Of a stretch of DNA of 64,000 nt, positions 1 to 8,465 are shown piece after piece. The DNA comes from Rhodobacter xanthinilyticus (GTDB taxonomy: Bacteria; Pseudomonadota; Alphaproteobacteria; Rhodobacterales; Rhodobacteraceae): contig NZ_CP017781.1 in the NCBI RefSeq assembly GCF_001856665.1, forward strand, positions 1,955,501 through 2,019,500, read 5' to 3'. The notes beneath the pieces are model-generated. The model was not told the DNA's origin. It did not search any database and worked only from the letters and a program-made list of their open reading frames with translations. A program made the translations under genes and the position numbers. The first letter of the stretch is position 1. Each line of letters starts with the position of its first letter.

Positions 1-976
1 CCGCGGTATCGACGAGCGTATCCGAAAGCGCGGTGCCGGTGATCTCATGGACCGTCGCGCGCGTGAAGAGCGCCGCCGGATCGGTGCCCGCGAGCCCGGT
101 GAAAAACCCGATCTCCGCGCCGTCGAGCGTCACCACGAGCGCGCCCGTATCGGTGTCATAGCCGCCGATCACATGATCGGCCGGGTCGCTGCCATCGGCG
201 AGCTGCAAAAGATCGGTGCCCACCACGAAATCGGCCACGGTCGGGAACCCCTGGTTCTCCCAGAGCCCGAGCTCGAGCACATCGGCGGCCGATCCGCCCT
301 CCTCGTCGAGCCAGATCGTCGCGGTGCCGCTCGCGATCACCGTATCGGCGCCCGCCCCCGCCCAGACCGCAACGTCATCGGCCTGGCCGACCGAGATCAG
401 ATCATCACCATCCTCGCCGCGGATCACCCCCACGCCGCCCGCCGCCGTGATCACATCATCGCCGCCGCCCGCGTTCACGGTATCCTCCGCCATCGCGCCG
501 AGCGTGATCCTATCCGCCCCCGGCCCGCCGCCGATATAATCGGCCTCCGCGTCGTCCGAGAGGATCAGATCATCGCCGTCGCCGCCCAGAAGCGTGTCGA
601 GCCCGTCAAAATCGCGGATCGTATCGGCGCCGTCATCGCCCGAAACCTGATCGTTGCCGGCATTGCCGTTGAGCAGATCGCGCTCAGACCCGCCGATCAG
701 CGTATCGCGGCCCGCGCCGCCCGCAAGCGTATCATCGCCCGCCCCGCCGGTGATCGCATCCCAGCCATCGCCCCCCGCAAGCAGATCAGCCCCGCCAAGC
801 CCGGTCAGCGTATCGGCCCCATCGCCGCCCTCGAGCGTATCGGCGCCCTGGCTGCCGAGCAGATCCTGCCCCGCCTCGGGCGCGGGCTCCCCCGGCTCGT
901 CCTCGTCCTCGTCTTCGTCAAACGCCTCCACCGCAAAGCCGATCCCGACAATCGCCGGCAGAAACGCCAAAACCAT
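1..976 (-). CDS. RTX-like calcium-binding repeat protein, 3' end cut off by window edge
   Basis: Reading leftward from an ATG at 976, an open frame of about 325 codons continues off the left edge. It opens with a short hydrophobic stretch (about residues 2-15), then an acidic run of alternating Asp and Glu, then many glycine- and aspartate-rich nonapeptide-like repeats of the GGxGxDxL type (GGDGADTL, GGAGDDTL, GGDGDDLI). These are the signature of hemolysin-type calcium-binding (RTX) beta-roll proteins, usually secreted by type I systems through a C-terminal signal not visible here. Function beyond calcium-dependent folding cannot be inferred. A weak AGGG lies just before the ATG. No stop is seen, so the gene is partial. 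Confidence 0.8.
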   Translation of the reverse strand, partial: MVLAFLPAIVGIGFAVEAFDEDEDEDEPGEPAPEAGQDLLGSQGADTLEGGDGADTLTGLGGADLLAGGDGWDAITGGAGDDTLAGGAGRDTLIGGSERDLLNGNAGNDQVSGDDGADTIRDFDGLDTLLGGDGDDLILSDDAEADYIGGGPGADRITLGAMAEDTVNAGGGDDVITAAGGVGVIRGEDGDDLISVGQADDVAVWAGAGADTVIASGTATIWLDEEGGSAADVLELGLWENQGFPTVADFVVGTDLLQLADGSDPADHVIGGYDTDTGALVVTLDGAEIGFFTGLAGTDPAALFTRATVHEITGTALSDTLVDTA

Positions 977-1113
977 AAGCCCTAGATACTTGATGCAGCC
1001 CCCCCAGGCTGACGGCCCAAACGGCCAGCCTGAAGATACCACGGATCACGAAATCGTTAACCTTGATTTCGCCAGATTTCAGCGGGTTACGACAGTCGGC
1101 GCTAGGCGCGCGC

Positions 1114-1146
1114 GAAACAATCCGCGCCATGGCGCGCGATTGTTTC
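1114..1146 (-). terminator. hairpin downstream of the COQ10-like gene
   Basis: GAAACAATC and GATTGTTTC form the outer arms, and a CGCGCC/GGCGCG inner stem meets at ATGG. This is a strong hairpin with one bulged base. It begins a few bases after the stop of the leftward gene ending at 1150, so it probably ends that transcript; there is no clear U-tract. Confidence 0.5.
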
Positions 1147-1149
1147 CGC

Positions 1150-1608
1150 TCAGGCCTTGCCGTAAAGCGCCACCGCCCGGTCCTCGAAAGCGCGCACGAT
1201 TCGCCGCATCGCCTCGTCGAAGACCACCCCGATCACCTTTTGCAAGATCGCGTTGCGGAACTCGAAATCGACGAAAAACTCGACATCGCAGCCGCCCTCC
1301 GCGCGATCGGCGAATTGCCACCAGCTGCGCAGATATTTGAACGGCCCGTCGAGATAGTCGACCTCGACCCGGTGCCGCCCGGGGTAGAGCGCCGCGCGCG
1401 AGCCAAACCGCTCGCGAAACACTTTGAACGAGATCACCAGATCCGCCTCGAGCACCTCGGAGCCCGGCTCCGGGCCCGGGCGGCGCGTGCGCACCCGCGC
1501 GGCCGAGTTCCAGGGCAGAAACTCCGGGTAGCGCGCCACATCCGACACGAGATCATACATCTGCTGCGCAGAATACGGCATCACACGCTTTTCGGAATGT
1601 GTCGGCAT
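1150..1608 (-). CDS. type II toxin RatA/COQ10-like ubiquinone-binding protein (SRPBCC fold)
   Basis: The 152-residue product begins MPTHSEKRVMPYSAQQMYDL, the typical opening of the COQ10/RatA branch of START-like (SRPBCC) proteins, followed by VARYPEFLPW and a C-terminal helix ending in ALYGKA. Family members bind coenzyme Q and assist respiration; the RatA name comes from a ribosome-association effect described in E. coli. The length is normal. The ATG at 1608 gives the conserved N-terminus; the frame stays open further upstream over hpt, but that stretch is antisense shadow. It is divergent from hpt across a 90 bp gap. Confidence 0.85.
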   Translation of the reverse strand: MPTHSEKRVMPYSAQQMYDLVSDVARYPEFLPWNSAARVRTRRPGPEPGSEVLEADLVISFKVFRERFGSRAALYPGRHRVEVDYLDGPFKYLRSWWQFADRAEGGCDVEFFVDFEFRNAILQKVIGVVFDEAMRRIVRAFEDRAVALYGKA

Positions 1609-1698
1609 CGCTCGTCCCCGGTTCCTTCCCGCCCCTTGTTGCGATAAACCGGGGGCGGGTTCAAGGCCCGGAACCGCCGGGCAGCCAAGGAGAAACGG

Positions 1699-2250
1699 AT
1701 GTCGCAGCCCCCCTATGTCATCGAGCAGATGATCTCGGCCAAACAGATCGCCGCGCGGGTCGAGGCCCTCGGGCGGGAGATCTCGGAGAGCTTCCGCGGC
1801 ACCGACAAGCTCGTGGTGATCGGGCTTCTGCGCGGCTCGTTCCTGTTCATCGCCGATCTGATCCGCGAGATCGACCTGCCCTGCGAGGTCGATTTCCTCG
1901 AGGCCTCGAGCTATGGCAATGAAACGACCTCGAGCCGGGAGGTTCGCATTCTCAAGGACTTGCGCGGCAATATTGGCGGGCGCGATGTGCTGGTCGTCGA
2001 GGATATCGTCGATACCGGGCACACGATCTCGAAGGTGATGGAGCTCTTGCGCGCGCGCGGGCCCCGGCGGATCGAATGTTGCGCGATGCTCGACAAACCC
2101 TCGCGCCGCGAGGTCGATGTGCGCGCCACCTGGACGGGCTTCGAGATCCCCGACAAATTCGTGGTGGGCTACGGGCTCGATTTCGCGCAAAACCACCGCA
2201 ACCTGCCGTTCATCGGCACGGTGCGCTTCACCGATGAGAGCGGCGCATGA
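1699..2250 (+). CDS. hpt: hypoxanthine phosphoribosyltransferase
   Basis: The 183-residue protein matches the usual length for bacterial Hpt. It carries the PRPP-binding loop [13 protein letters not shown] (about residues 96-108), the upstream LLRGSFLF loop, and the C-terminal [11 protein letters not shown] segment that contacts the purine. It transfers phosphoribose from PRPP to hypoxanthine (and guanine) to give IMP/GMP in cytoplasmic purine salvage. A good ribosome site (AAGGAGA) sits 7 bases before the ATG. The next gene overlaps the stop by ATGA. Confidence 0.95.
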   Translation: MSQPPYVIEQMISAKQIAARVEALGREISESFRGTDKLVVIGLLRGSFLFIADLIREIDLPCEVDFLEASSYGNETTSSREVRILKDLRGNIGGRDVLVVEDIVDTGHTISKVMELLRARGPRRIECCAMLDKPSRREVDVRATWTGFEIPDKFVVGYGLDFAQNHRNLPFIGTVRFTDESGA

Positions 2251-2438
2251 ACCTGATGTGGCTGGTGCGGATGGCGCGCTGGGTGCGCCACCCGCCCTCG
2301 ATGCGCCAGCTTTACATCGTGCTGACCGTGGTCGCGGTGGTGGTGGTGATCGTGACGCTCGACTGGGCGGGGCTCTGGCCCGATTGGGCGCAGATGGAGC
2401 GCCCGCGCGGCACGCTCTCGGTGCCGCATCTGAAATGA
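2247..2438 (+). CDS. small single-pass membrane protein, unknown function
   Basis: A 63-residue product translationally coupled to hpt by a 4-base ATGA overlap. It has a basic N-terminus ([10 protein letters not shown]), one strongly hydrophobic helix (about residues 21-38, rich in Val and Ile) and a short tail, so it is probably an inner-membrane protein with its N-terminus in the cytoplasm. I do not recognise a functional domain. The coupling and the intact frame support a real gene. Confidence 0.7.
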   Translation: MNLMWLVRMARWVRHPPSMRQLYIVLTVVAVVVVIVTLDWAGLWPDWAQMERPRGTLSVPHLK

Positions 2439-2441
2439 ACA

Positions 2442-2459
2442 GGGCGCCGCGCGGCGCCC
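2442..2459. terminator. perfect palindromic terminator between convergent genes
   Basis: GGGCGCCGCGCGGCGCCC is a perfect 18-base palindrome starting 4 bases after the stop of the small membrane protein and ending 42 bases before the end of the leftward ccmG. It is likely a bidirectional terminator. Confidence 0.6.
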
Positions 2460-2501
2460 CATTACGTTAAGAACGGCCCCGAAACCCCTGCCCCGGAACG
2501 A

Positions 2502-3032
2502 TTATTCCCCCTCGCCGCCGAGATAGGGCGAGAGCTGTTCCTCGATCACCTTCTCAGTGATCGGCCCGGCAAAGCGCAACACGATCTTGCCCTCGCCATC
2601 GACAACGAAAGTCTCCGGCACGCCATAGACCCCCCAGTCGAGCGCCATCCGCCCCTCGCGATCGGTGCCGATCTTGGCATAGGGGTTGCCGAGCTCGGCC
2701 AGAAAGCCCGCGGCTTTCTCCGGGTCGTCCTTGTAATTGACGCCGAGCACCGTCACGCCATCCCGCGCGAGCGCCTCGAGGTTCGGGTGCTCGACCCGGC
2801 ACGGCGCGCACCACGAGGCCCAGAAATTCACCAGCTTCATCTGCCCGTCGGCCAGATCGGCCTGGGTAAAGACCGGCGCGCCCTCCAGCGAGCCGAGCTG
2901 CACCGCCGGCGCAGGCTTGCCCGCCAGCGCCGTCGGCAGCTGGCTCGGATCCTCGCGGTTCATCCCCCAAACAAACATCCCCGCCAGCGCCGCAAACAGC
3001 GCCGGAGGCAGGAACATCAACGGCTTAGCCAT
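2502..3032 (-). CDS. ccmG: cytochrome c maturation thioredoxin-like protein CcmG (DsbE/HelX)
   Basis: The 176-residue protein has an N-terminal membrane anchor (about residues 5-23) and a periplasmic thioredoxin fold with the active site WCAPC at residues 74-78. The cis-Pro region is GVYGVPETFVVD, containing the family's GVPETF motif. CcmG keeps apocytochrome CXXCH cysteines or CcmH reduced so that heme can be attached. It is last in the ccmA-B-C-D-G run and overlaps ccmD by 8 bases. In Rhodobacter capsulatus this gene is called helX. It acts in the periplasm, facing outwards from the inner membrane. Confidence 0.93.
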   Translation of the reverse strand: MAKPLMFLPPALFAALAGMFVWGMNREDPSQLPTALAGKPAPAVQLGSLEGAPVFTQADLADGQMKLVNFWASWCAPCRVEHPNLEALARDGVTVLGVNYKDDPEKAAGFLAELGNPYAKIGTDREGRMALDWGVYGVPETFVVDGEGKIVLRFAGPITEKVIEEQLSPYLGGEGE

Positions 3033-3183
3033 GGTTCTTCATCCGTTTTTCCTGCGCCTCGAGCGCGCGTTTCACCTTCGCCCCGCGCCACAGCGACACC
3101 GCCACCAGCCCCGCGAGCAACACCACCGTCGCCCCATAGGAGCCCAGCACCGTGACCGCATATTTCCCCAGTTCCGGCATCAT
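3025..3183 (-). CDS. ccmD: heme exporter protein CcmD
   Basis: This short gene encodes 52 residues. It starts MMPELGKY, has one hydrophobic helix (about residues 10-32, ending before SLWRGAKVKRALEAQ) and a charged C-terminal tail, the standard CcmD plan. Its ATG overlaps the ccmC stop by ATGA, and its end overlaps the ccmG start by 8 bases. CcmD stabilises the heme-loaded CcmE/CcmABC complex in the inner membrane. The size matches the orf52 reported between helC and helX in R. capsulatus. Confidence 0.88.
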   Translation of the reverse strand: MMPELGKYAVTVLGSYGATVVLLAGLVAVSLWRGAKVKRALEAQEKRMKNHG

Positions 3184-3908
3184 GCCATCCGCTCCCTCTG
3201 CTCAAGCGCCTTGAGCCGGCGCGCCCGGATCTCGGTGCGGGTGCGCAACAGCACCAGCGCCACGAAGAACAGCACAAACCCCGCGATACAGATCAGCAGC
3301 GGGAACCAGTAGACATCGGAGATATTCTCCTTCTCGTCGAGCGAGAGCGTCGCGCCCTGATGCAGGCCCTGGTTCCAGAAATTGACCGCATAGCGGCTCA
3401 ACAGCGCGAAAACCGAGCCCACGAGGCACAGGACCCCGGTCAGATCGGCCGCCGTATCGGGGTTGTCGATCGCCCCCCAGAGCGCCATGTAGCCCAGATA
3501 GAACAGGAACAGGATCAGAAACGAGGTCAGCCGCGGATCCCATTCCCACCAGGTCCCCCACATCGGCTGGCCCCAGATCGCCCCGGTGATCAGCGCGATC
3601 AGCGTCATCACCGCCCCGATCGGCGCCGCGGCCTTGGCGGCCAGCGCCGAGACATGGTGGCGCCGGATGATCCAGATCAGCGAGGTGACGAGCATCATCG
3701 CCCAGATGTTGATCGCCATCATCGCGGACGGCACATGGACATAGATCACCTTGACGGTGGAGCCGAAATTCGTGGCCTCGGGCGTGAAGAAAAAGCCCCA
3801 GACAAGCCCGGTGACGATGCAAACCCCCGCCAGCCCCGCCGCCCAGGGCAGAACATAGCTCGAGGTCTTCATGAATTTCACCGGGTTGGCGTATTCCCAA
3901 ATCGACAT
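3180..3908 (-). CDS. ccmC: heme exporter/heme handling protein CcmC
   Basis: The 242-residue protein has six predicted membrane helices and the tryptophan-rich periplasmic motif WGTWWEWDPR, which binds heme in the heme-handling-protein family. CcmC loads heme onto the chaperone CcmE. It sits after ccmB and is coupled to ccmD by ATGA. An 83-base gap containing an FNR-like inverted repeat precedes it (see 3975), so it may also have its own promoter. Length is normal for the family (helC). Confidence 0.95.
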   Translation of the reverse strand: MSIWEYANPVKFMKTSSYVLPWAAGLAGVCIVTGLVWGFFFTPEATNFGSTVKVIYVHVPSAMMAINIWAMMLVTSLIWIIRRHHVSALAAKAAAPIGAVMTLIALITGAIWGQPMWGTWWEWDPRLTSFLILFLFYLGYMALWGAIDNPDTAADLTGVLCLVGSVFALLSRYAVNFWNQGLHQGATLSLDEKENISDVYWFPLLICIAGFVLFFVALVLLRTRTEIRARRLKALEQRERMA

Positions 3909-3974
3909 CTGCCGGATTTCCCTGTTCGTTCGCGCTTCTGCCTAAGGCCTTTGCCACGTTTTGCAACGCGACCA

Positions 3975-3990
3975 TTTGACGAGGGTCAAA
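3975..3990. promoter_or_regulatory. FNR-like inverted repeat upstream of ccmC
   Basis: TTTGAC-GAGG-GTCAAA is a 6+4+6 inverted repeat immediately after the ccmB stop and 67 bases before the ccmC ATG. It has the half-site spacing of FNR/CRP-family operators (TTGAT-N4-ATCAA) but with C/G at the inner position. FnrL or NNR-type control of ccmC is a suggestion only. Confidence 0.35.
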
Positions 3991-3991
3991 C

Positions 3992-4648
3992 TCACCGCAA
4001 ATTGACCCGGATCGCGGCCGCCGAGGCGAAAGGCACCACCGCAACCACCGCCGCAGTGATCCCCGCGAGCATCAGAAGCGGCACCTCCACCGCCATCCCG
4101 CTCGCGCCGCGCTTGATCAGCTCCGCCCCGAAGATCAGCGTCGGCACATAGAGCGGCAACACGAGGAGCGAGAGCAAGAGCCCCCCGCGCTTGAGCCCGA
4201 CGGTGAGCGCCGCGCCGAAGGTGCCGAGCACCGAAAGCGCCGGCGTGCCGAGCAAGAGCGAAATCACCAGCCACAGATAGGCCGGCCCCGGCAGATGCAA
4301 GAGCACCCCGAACACCGGCGCCGCAAGGATCAGCGGCAGCCCGGTCGTGAGCCAATGCGCCAGCGCCTTCATCGACACCACCGCCTCGAGCGGGATCGGC
4401 GCCGTGGCCAGCAGATCGAGCGAGCCATCCTCGAAATCGAGCGCGAAAATCCGGTCGAGCGAGAGCAGACAGGCCAGAAGCGCCCCGATCCACAAGATCC
4501 CCGCCGCGATCCGCGCCAAGCCCCCGCCCTCCGGCCCGACCCCGAACGGCACCAGCGTCACCACGATCAGAAAGAACGCAAGCCCGAGGCCAAATCCGCC
4601 CCCCGCCCGCACCGCGAGCCGCAAATCGCGCAGCAAAACCGCAATCAT
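3992..4648 (-). CDS. ccmB: heme exporter membrane subunit CcmB
   Basis: The 218-residue protein has about six hydrophobic helices and the CcmB opening MIAVLLRDLRLAVRAGG, with the conserved LDFEDGSLDLL segment near residue 70. It is the membrane partner of the ATPase CcmA; with CcmC and CcmD it releases holo-CcmE during c-type cytochrome biogenesis. Unusually, a long inverted repeat (4685-4758) separates it from ccmA, while the rest of the cluster is tightly packed. Confidence 0.93.
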   Translation of the reverse strand: MIAVLLRDLRLAVRAGGGFGLGLAFFLIVVTLVPFGVGPEGGGLARIAAGILWIGALLACLLSLDRIFALDFEDGSLDLLATAPIPLEAVVSMKALAHWLTTGLPLILAAPVFGVLLHLPGPAYLWLVISLLLGTPALSVLGTFGAALTVGLKRGGLLLSLLVLPLYVPTLIFGAELIKRGASGMAVEVPLLMLAGITAAVVAVVPFASAAAIRVNLR

Positions 4649-4684
4649 GCCCGGCCTCCCGTCTCGGCCCGGCCGCGGATGCCT

Positions 4685-4758
4685 CCGGCGGGGATATTTA
4701 TGGCAAGATGAAAGTCGGACATCCTTCGCTTTTCATCTTGCTCCAAATATCCCCCGCG
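4685..4758. repeat. inverted repeat element, family A copy 1 (between ccmA and ccmB)
   Basis: The left arm contains GGGATATTTATGGCAAGATG and the right arm contains TTTCATCTTGCTCCAAATAT, giving arms of about 25 bases around a roughly 20-base loop. The same arms recur at 8940 and, as half-sites or variants, at 11156, 16351 and 23144. It can form a long hairpin in RNA from either strand. It lies inside the ccm cluster, so it may act as an intra-operon attenuator or a processing site. Confidence 0.7.
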
Positions 4759-4784
4759 GAGCGTCCCGAAGCTGCCAGATGCGC

Positions 4785-5429
4785 TCATGCGAAGCCCTCC
4801 TCGAAGGCCTCGTCAAAGGCGCCTTTATGGCCGCCCAGATGCGGCGGGCGCGCCTTGAAGGGGGCAAGGTCGAGCACCTCGGCCTCGGCGAGACCGAGGT
4901 CGATATGGGTGGCAATCAAGGCCGCGCCGCCGGTGGCGAGATGGGCGCGCACGGCCTCGGCGAAAAGCGCGACCGAGGCCGCGTCGAGCGAGACGGTGGG
5001 CTCATCGAGCACCCAGACCGGCCGCCCGGTGACGAGGAGCCGCGCGAGCCCCAGCCGGCGCTTTTGCCCCGCCGAGAGGCTCATCGCCGCGCGTGTCTCG
5101 AGCGCGCGCAGGTTCATCCGCTCGAGCGCGCCGCCGATCGGCCCGGTGCCATAGACCGAGGCCCAGAAGCGCAGGTTTTCCGCGACCGACAGCGTCGCCT
5201 TCAACCCATCGGCATGGGCCGCATAGGCCATCGCCTCGGGCGGCATCGAGACGCGGCCCGCGAGCGGCGGTTGCAGCCCCGCGAGCGTGCGCAGGAGCGT
5301 CGTCTTGCCGATGCCGTTCGGCCCGCGCAAGACCAGCGCCTGGCCCGCGCCGAGCGTGAAGCTCACCCCCTCGAGGACCGCGAGCCCGCCGCGGGTGACG
5401 GTGAGGTTTTCGACCGAAAGGAGCGTCAT
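4785..5429 (-). CDS. ccmA: heme exporter ATP-binding protein CcmA
   Basis: A 214-residue ABC ATPase. It has Walker [11 protein letters not shown] (about residues 36-45), signature [14 protein letters not shown], Walker B VWVLDEPT and switch His in LIATHID. CcmA powers release of heme-loaded CcmE from the CcmABCD complex. The frame is open further upstream, but the ATG at 5429, with GAAAGGAG before it, gives the canonical [11 protein letters not shown] start. It lies 10 bases after the Mth938-like gene and appears to belong to the secDF transcript. Confidence 0.95.
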   Translation of the reverse strand: MTLLSVENLTVTRGGLAVLEGVSFTLGAGQALVLRGPNGIGKTTLLRTLAGLQPPLAGRVSMPPEAMAYAAHADGLKATLSVAENLRFWASVYGTGPIGGALERMNLRALETRAAMSLSAGQKRRLGLARLLVTGRPVWVLDEPTVSLDAASVALFAEAVRAHLATGGAALIATHIDLGLAEAEVLDLAPFKARPPHLGGHKGAFDEAFEEGFA

Positions 5430-5439
5430 GCGGCCCCCC

Positions 5440-5805
5440 TCACGGCGCCTCGGGCAGCGGCAGGAGCGCCGCGGCCACGCGCCGGCCTTCGGAGAGCAGC
5501 ACGTTATAGGTGCGCGCGGCCGAGGGGCTGGCCATCGCCTCGCAAAGGATCCCGAGCGCTTCAAGTTCGGCCACGAAATCCTTGGGAAGATAGGCAATTT
5601 CCTGGCCGGTGCCGACAAAGAGGAGCTCGACCTTGCCAGCCAGCCCGGCCAGCGTGGCGCGGTCGTCATAGCCGCCCCAGGCGCTGACGCCGCCCGCCTC
5701 GATCACGATCGCGCCGCGGATCAGCTTCCCCGCGACCCGGAACACCCCGGGCCCATAGCCATCGACCGGCAGAGCGGAGCCGAACTCGGCCTCAAGGATC
5801 GGCAT
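5440..5805 (-). CDS. Mth938-like domain protein (DUF498)
   Basis: The 121-residue product has the compact alpha/beta Mth938 fold pattern: an N-terminal [19 protein letters not shown] strand segment, the conserved [17 protein letters not shown] core (residues 61-77) and the [22 protein letters not shown] end. The family is widespread; its animal member is a complex I assembly factor (NDUFAF3), but the bacterial role is unknown. Its start overlaps the end of secF by 14 bases and ccmA follows 10 bases later, so all three are probably co-transcribed. Confidence 0.85.
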   Translation of the reverse strand: MPILEAEFGSALPVDGYGPGVFRVAGKLIRGAIVIEAGGVSAWGGYDDRATLAGLAGKVELLFVGTGQEIAYLPKDFVAELEALGILCEAMASPSAARTYNVLLSEGRRVAAALLPLPEAP

Positions 5806-6775
5806 TCGCCCCCCCTTCGGTAAAGAATATCGCCGAGGGATCTTCGGGTTGCTTGTCGCGATCGAGCCCGATGAAGAGCACGATGTTCTTGGCGACATAG
5901 ACCGAGGAATAGGTGCCCACGATCACGCCCCAGGTCATCGCGAAGACAAAGCCCCGGATCACATCGCCGCCAAGCACGAGAAGCGAGATCAGCGCGATCA
6001 GCGTCGTGCCCGAGGTCATCACGGTGCGCGAGAGCGTCTCGTTGACCGAGAGGTTCATCACATCCTTGAGCGGCATCGTCTTGTATTTGATCAGGTTTTC
6101 GCGCAGCCGGTCGAAGACCACCACGGTGTCGTTGATCGAATAGCCGAGGATGGTGAGCAGCGCCGCGATGATCGTCAGATCGAACTTGATCTGGAAGAGC
6201 GAGAAGATCCCGATCGTGAGGCCGACATCATGGACGAGCGCGGCCAGCGCGCCGATCGAATATTGCCACTCGAAGCGCACCCAGACATAGACCACGATCG
6301 CCGCCGTCGCCGCCAGCACCGACCAGACCGCCGTCCAGATCAGCTCGCCCGAGACTTTCGGGCCGACAGATTCGGTCGAGATGAAGCGCACCTCCGGGTC
6401 GACGGCCTGGAGCGCGGCCTCGATCTTGGTGATGGTTTCGGGCGTCACCGCCTCGGCATCGCCCTGCGCCTGGATGCGGATCGAGGCGACATGCTGATCG
6501 GCGGCGAAATTCGGGTCGAAGACCTCGGTGATCGCGACATCGCCAAGCCCGAGCGGGCTCAGCGCGGCGCGGTAGCCGGCAATATCGAGCGCCTGGGTCG
6601 ATTCCGTGCGGATCGTGGTGCCGCCCTTGAAATCGATGCCGAAGTTGAGCCCCATCACCAGCGCGATCACCGCCGAGGCGATCACCGCCACGACCGACGC
6701 CCCGAAGGTCAGCCAGGCATGTTTGAAGAAGTCGAAGCTCGTGTGGTCGGGAACGAGTTTGAGCCGGAAGGACAT
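5792..6775 (-). CDS. secF: protein translocase subunit SecF
   Basis: The 327-residue protein has six membrane helices and the SecF hallmarks GLNFGIDFKGGT near the N-terminus and the ILGYSINDTVVVFDR block in the fourth helix. With SecD it uses the proton motive force to pull exported proteins out of SecYEG on the periplasmic side. The ATG at 6775 is preceded by GAGGAGAACG; an upstream in-frame extension has no ribosome site. secD ends 10 bases upstream. Confidence 0.96.
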   Translation of the reverse strand: MSFRLKLVPDHTSFDFFKHAWLTFGASVVAVIASAVIALVMGLNFGIDFKGGTTIRTESTQALDIAGYRAALSPLGLGDVAITEVFDPNFAADQHVASIRIQAQGDAEAVTPETITKIEAALQAVDPEVRFISTESVGPKVSGELIWTAVWSVLAATAAIVVYVWVRFEWQYSIGALAALVHDVGLTIGIFSLFQIKFDLTIIAALLTILGYSINDTVVVFDRLRENLIKYKTMPLKDVMNLSVNETLSRTVMTSGTTLIALISLLVLGGDVIRGFVFAMTWGVIVGTYSSVYVAKNIVLFIGLDRDKQPEDPSAIFFTEGGANADP

Positions 6776-6785
6776 GTCGTTCTCC

Positions 6786-8450
6786 TCAGAGCGTGATGGT
6801 TTTCGGGCGGCGCCGGGCATACCAGGCCGCGACCATGACCCGCGTCACCCAGATCGCGGTGAAGACCGAGGTGACGATCCCCACGATCAGCGTGACGGCA
6901 AAGCCGCGCACCGGGCCCGCGCCCAGAACGAAGAGGATCACGCCGGTGATGAAGGTGGTGACGTTGGCGTCGACAATCGCCGACATCGCCTTTTCATAGC
7001 CGAGCTCGATGGCGCGCGCCGGCCCCTTGGCGGTGCGCAGCTCCTCGCGGATCCGCTCGAAGACGAGCACATTCGCATCGACCGCGGTGCCCATGGTCAG
7101 CACGATCCCCGCGATCCCGGGCAGCGTCAGCGTCGCCCCGATCATCGACATGAAGCCGAAGATCATCGCGATGTTGATCAGCAGCGCGAGCGAGGCGAAG
7201 ACCCCGAAGAGCCCATAGGTGGCGATCATGAAGCCCACCACGGCGACCAGCCCGACCACGGCCGCGATGCGCCCCGCGTCGATGCTGTCCTGACCGAGCT
7301 CCGGCCCGATCGTGCGTTCCTCGAGGAAGGTCATCCCCGCCGGCAGCGCACCCGCGCGCAGCAGGAGCGCCAGGTCGGTCGCCTCCTGCACCGAGAAGCG
7401 CCCGGTGATGATCCCCGAACCGCCCGCGATATGCGACTGGATCACCGGCGCCGAGATCACCTTGCCGTCGAGCACGATCGCGAAGGGCTCGCCGATATGG
7501 TTGGCGGTATAATCGCCAAAGGCGCGCGCGCCGGTCGGGTTGAAGCGGAAAGCGACCGCAGGGGTGCCGTTCTGATCGGTATCGGGGCGCGCATCGGTCA
7601 GCTCGTCGCCCGAGACGACCGGAACTTTATCGAGCGTGTAGAAGAGGTTGGCGTCATCGGCCGCAGGCAGGATCTCATTGCCCGCGCCGGGGTTCGCATT
7701 CGGGTTCGATCCGCGCCCGACCACCGGCTGGAAGGTCAGCTTCGCGGTCGTGCCGATCAGATCCTTGAGCTCGGCCGCCGAGCCGATGCCCGGCACCTCG
7801 ATCAGGATCCGGTCATTGCCCTGGCGCATGATCGTCGGCTCGCGCGTGCCCGCGGCATCGACCCGCCGGCGCACGATCTCGAGCGATTGCTGCATGGTGC
7901 GCTCATCGGTCGCGGCCTGTTCGGCGGGGCTCAGCCGCACGGTGATCGTGTCGCCCGTGCCGGTGACCTCGATGTCGTTCTGGCCGACGCCCGTCAGCGT
8001 GACGACCGGCGTCGCGAGCGTGCGCGCGATCTCGACCGCACGCGCGATCTGGCCGGGCTCGCCGATCTGGATCTTCAGCTCATCCTCGCCCGAAGGCATC
8101 CGCCGCACCGAGCCGATCGTGGCGCGTTCGGCCGCGAGCGCCTTGCGCATCTCGGGCCAGAGCGCATCCATCCGCGCCTTGTAGACCTCGGCGACCTTGA
8201 CCTCGGCCAGAAGATGCGCGCCGCCGCGCAGGTCGAGCCCGAGATTGACGAGCCCCGAGGGCAGCCAATCGGGCCAGCCCGCGCGCGCCTCTTCCTGCGC
8301 CGCGGTCATGGCGCCGGTCTTCTCGAAGGCCGCGAGCGCGTCGTTATGGCCCTCGACGCGGTTGTAAAACAGGTTCGGCGCCGCCATGGCCAGCCCCAGA
8401 AGGCAAAGCCCGATGATCAGCACGCGCTTCCAGAGCGAAATCTGCAGCAT
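6786..8450 (-). CDS. secD: protein translocase subunit SecD
   Basis: A 554-residue protein with one N-terminal helix, a large periplasmic P1 region (about residues 55-370) and five C-terminal helices. Motifs include LGLDLRGGAHLLAEV after the first helix, LPAGMTFLEERTIGPELGQDSI at the domain junction and MGTAVDANVLVFERIREEL in the membrane domain. It is the larger subunit of SecDF. yajC lies 15 bases upstream, so yajC-secD-secF-DUF498-ccm form one run. Confidence 0.96.
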   Translation of the reverse strand: MLQISLWKRVLIIGLCLLGLAMAAPNLFYNRVEGHNDALAAFEKTGAMTAAQEEARAGWPDWLPSGLVNLGLDLRGGAHLLAEVKVAEVYKARMDALWPEMRKALAAERATIGSVRRMPSGEDELKIQIGEPGQIARAVEIARTLATPVVTLTGVGQNDIEVTGTGDTITVRLSPAEQAATDERTMQQSLEIVRRRVDAAGTREPTIMRQGNDRILIEVPGIGSAAELKDLIGTTAKLTFQPVVGRGSNPNANPGAGNEILPAADDANLFYTLDKVPVVSGDELTDARPDTDQNGTPAVAFRFNPTGARAFGDYTANHIGEPFAIVLDGKVISAPVIQSHIAGGSGIITGRFSVQEATDLALLLRAGALPAGMTFLEERTIGPELGQDSIDAGRIAAVVGLVAVVGFMIATYGLFGVFASLALLINIAMIFGFMSMIGATLTLPGIAGIVLTMGTAVDANVLVFERIREELRTAKGPARAIELGYEKAMSAIVDANVTTFITGVILFVLGAGPVRGFAVTLIVGIVTSVFTAIWVTRVMVAAWYARRRPKTITL

Positions 8451-8465
8451 GGCGGGGCGCCTTCC

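Noticed and set aside
47-985. Rightward frame of 312 codons at the left edge
   Set aside because: Its composition is Arg/Ile/Asp repeats without a domain; the opposite strand reads as clear RTX repeats.
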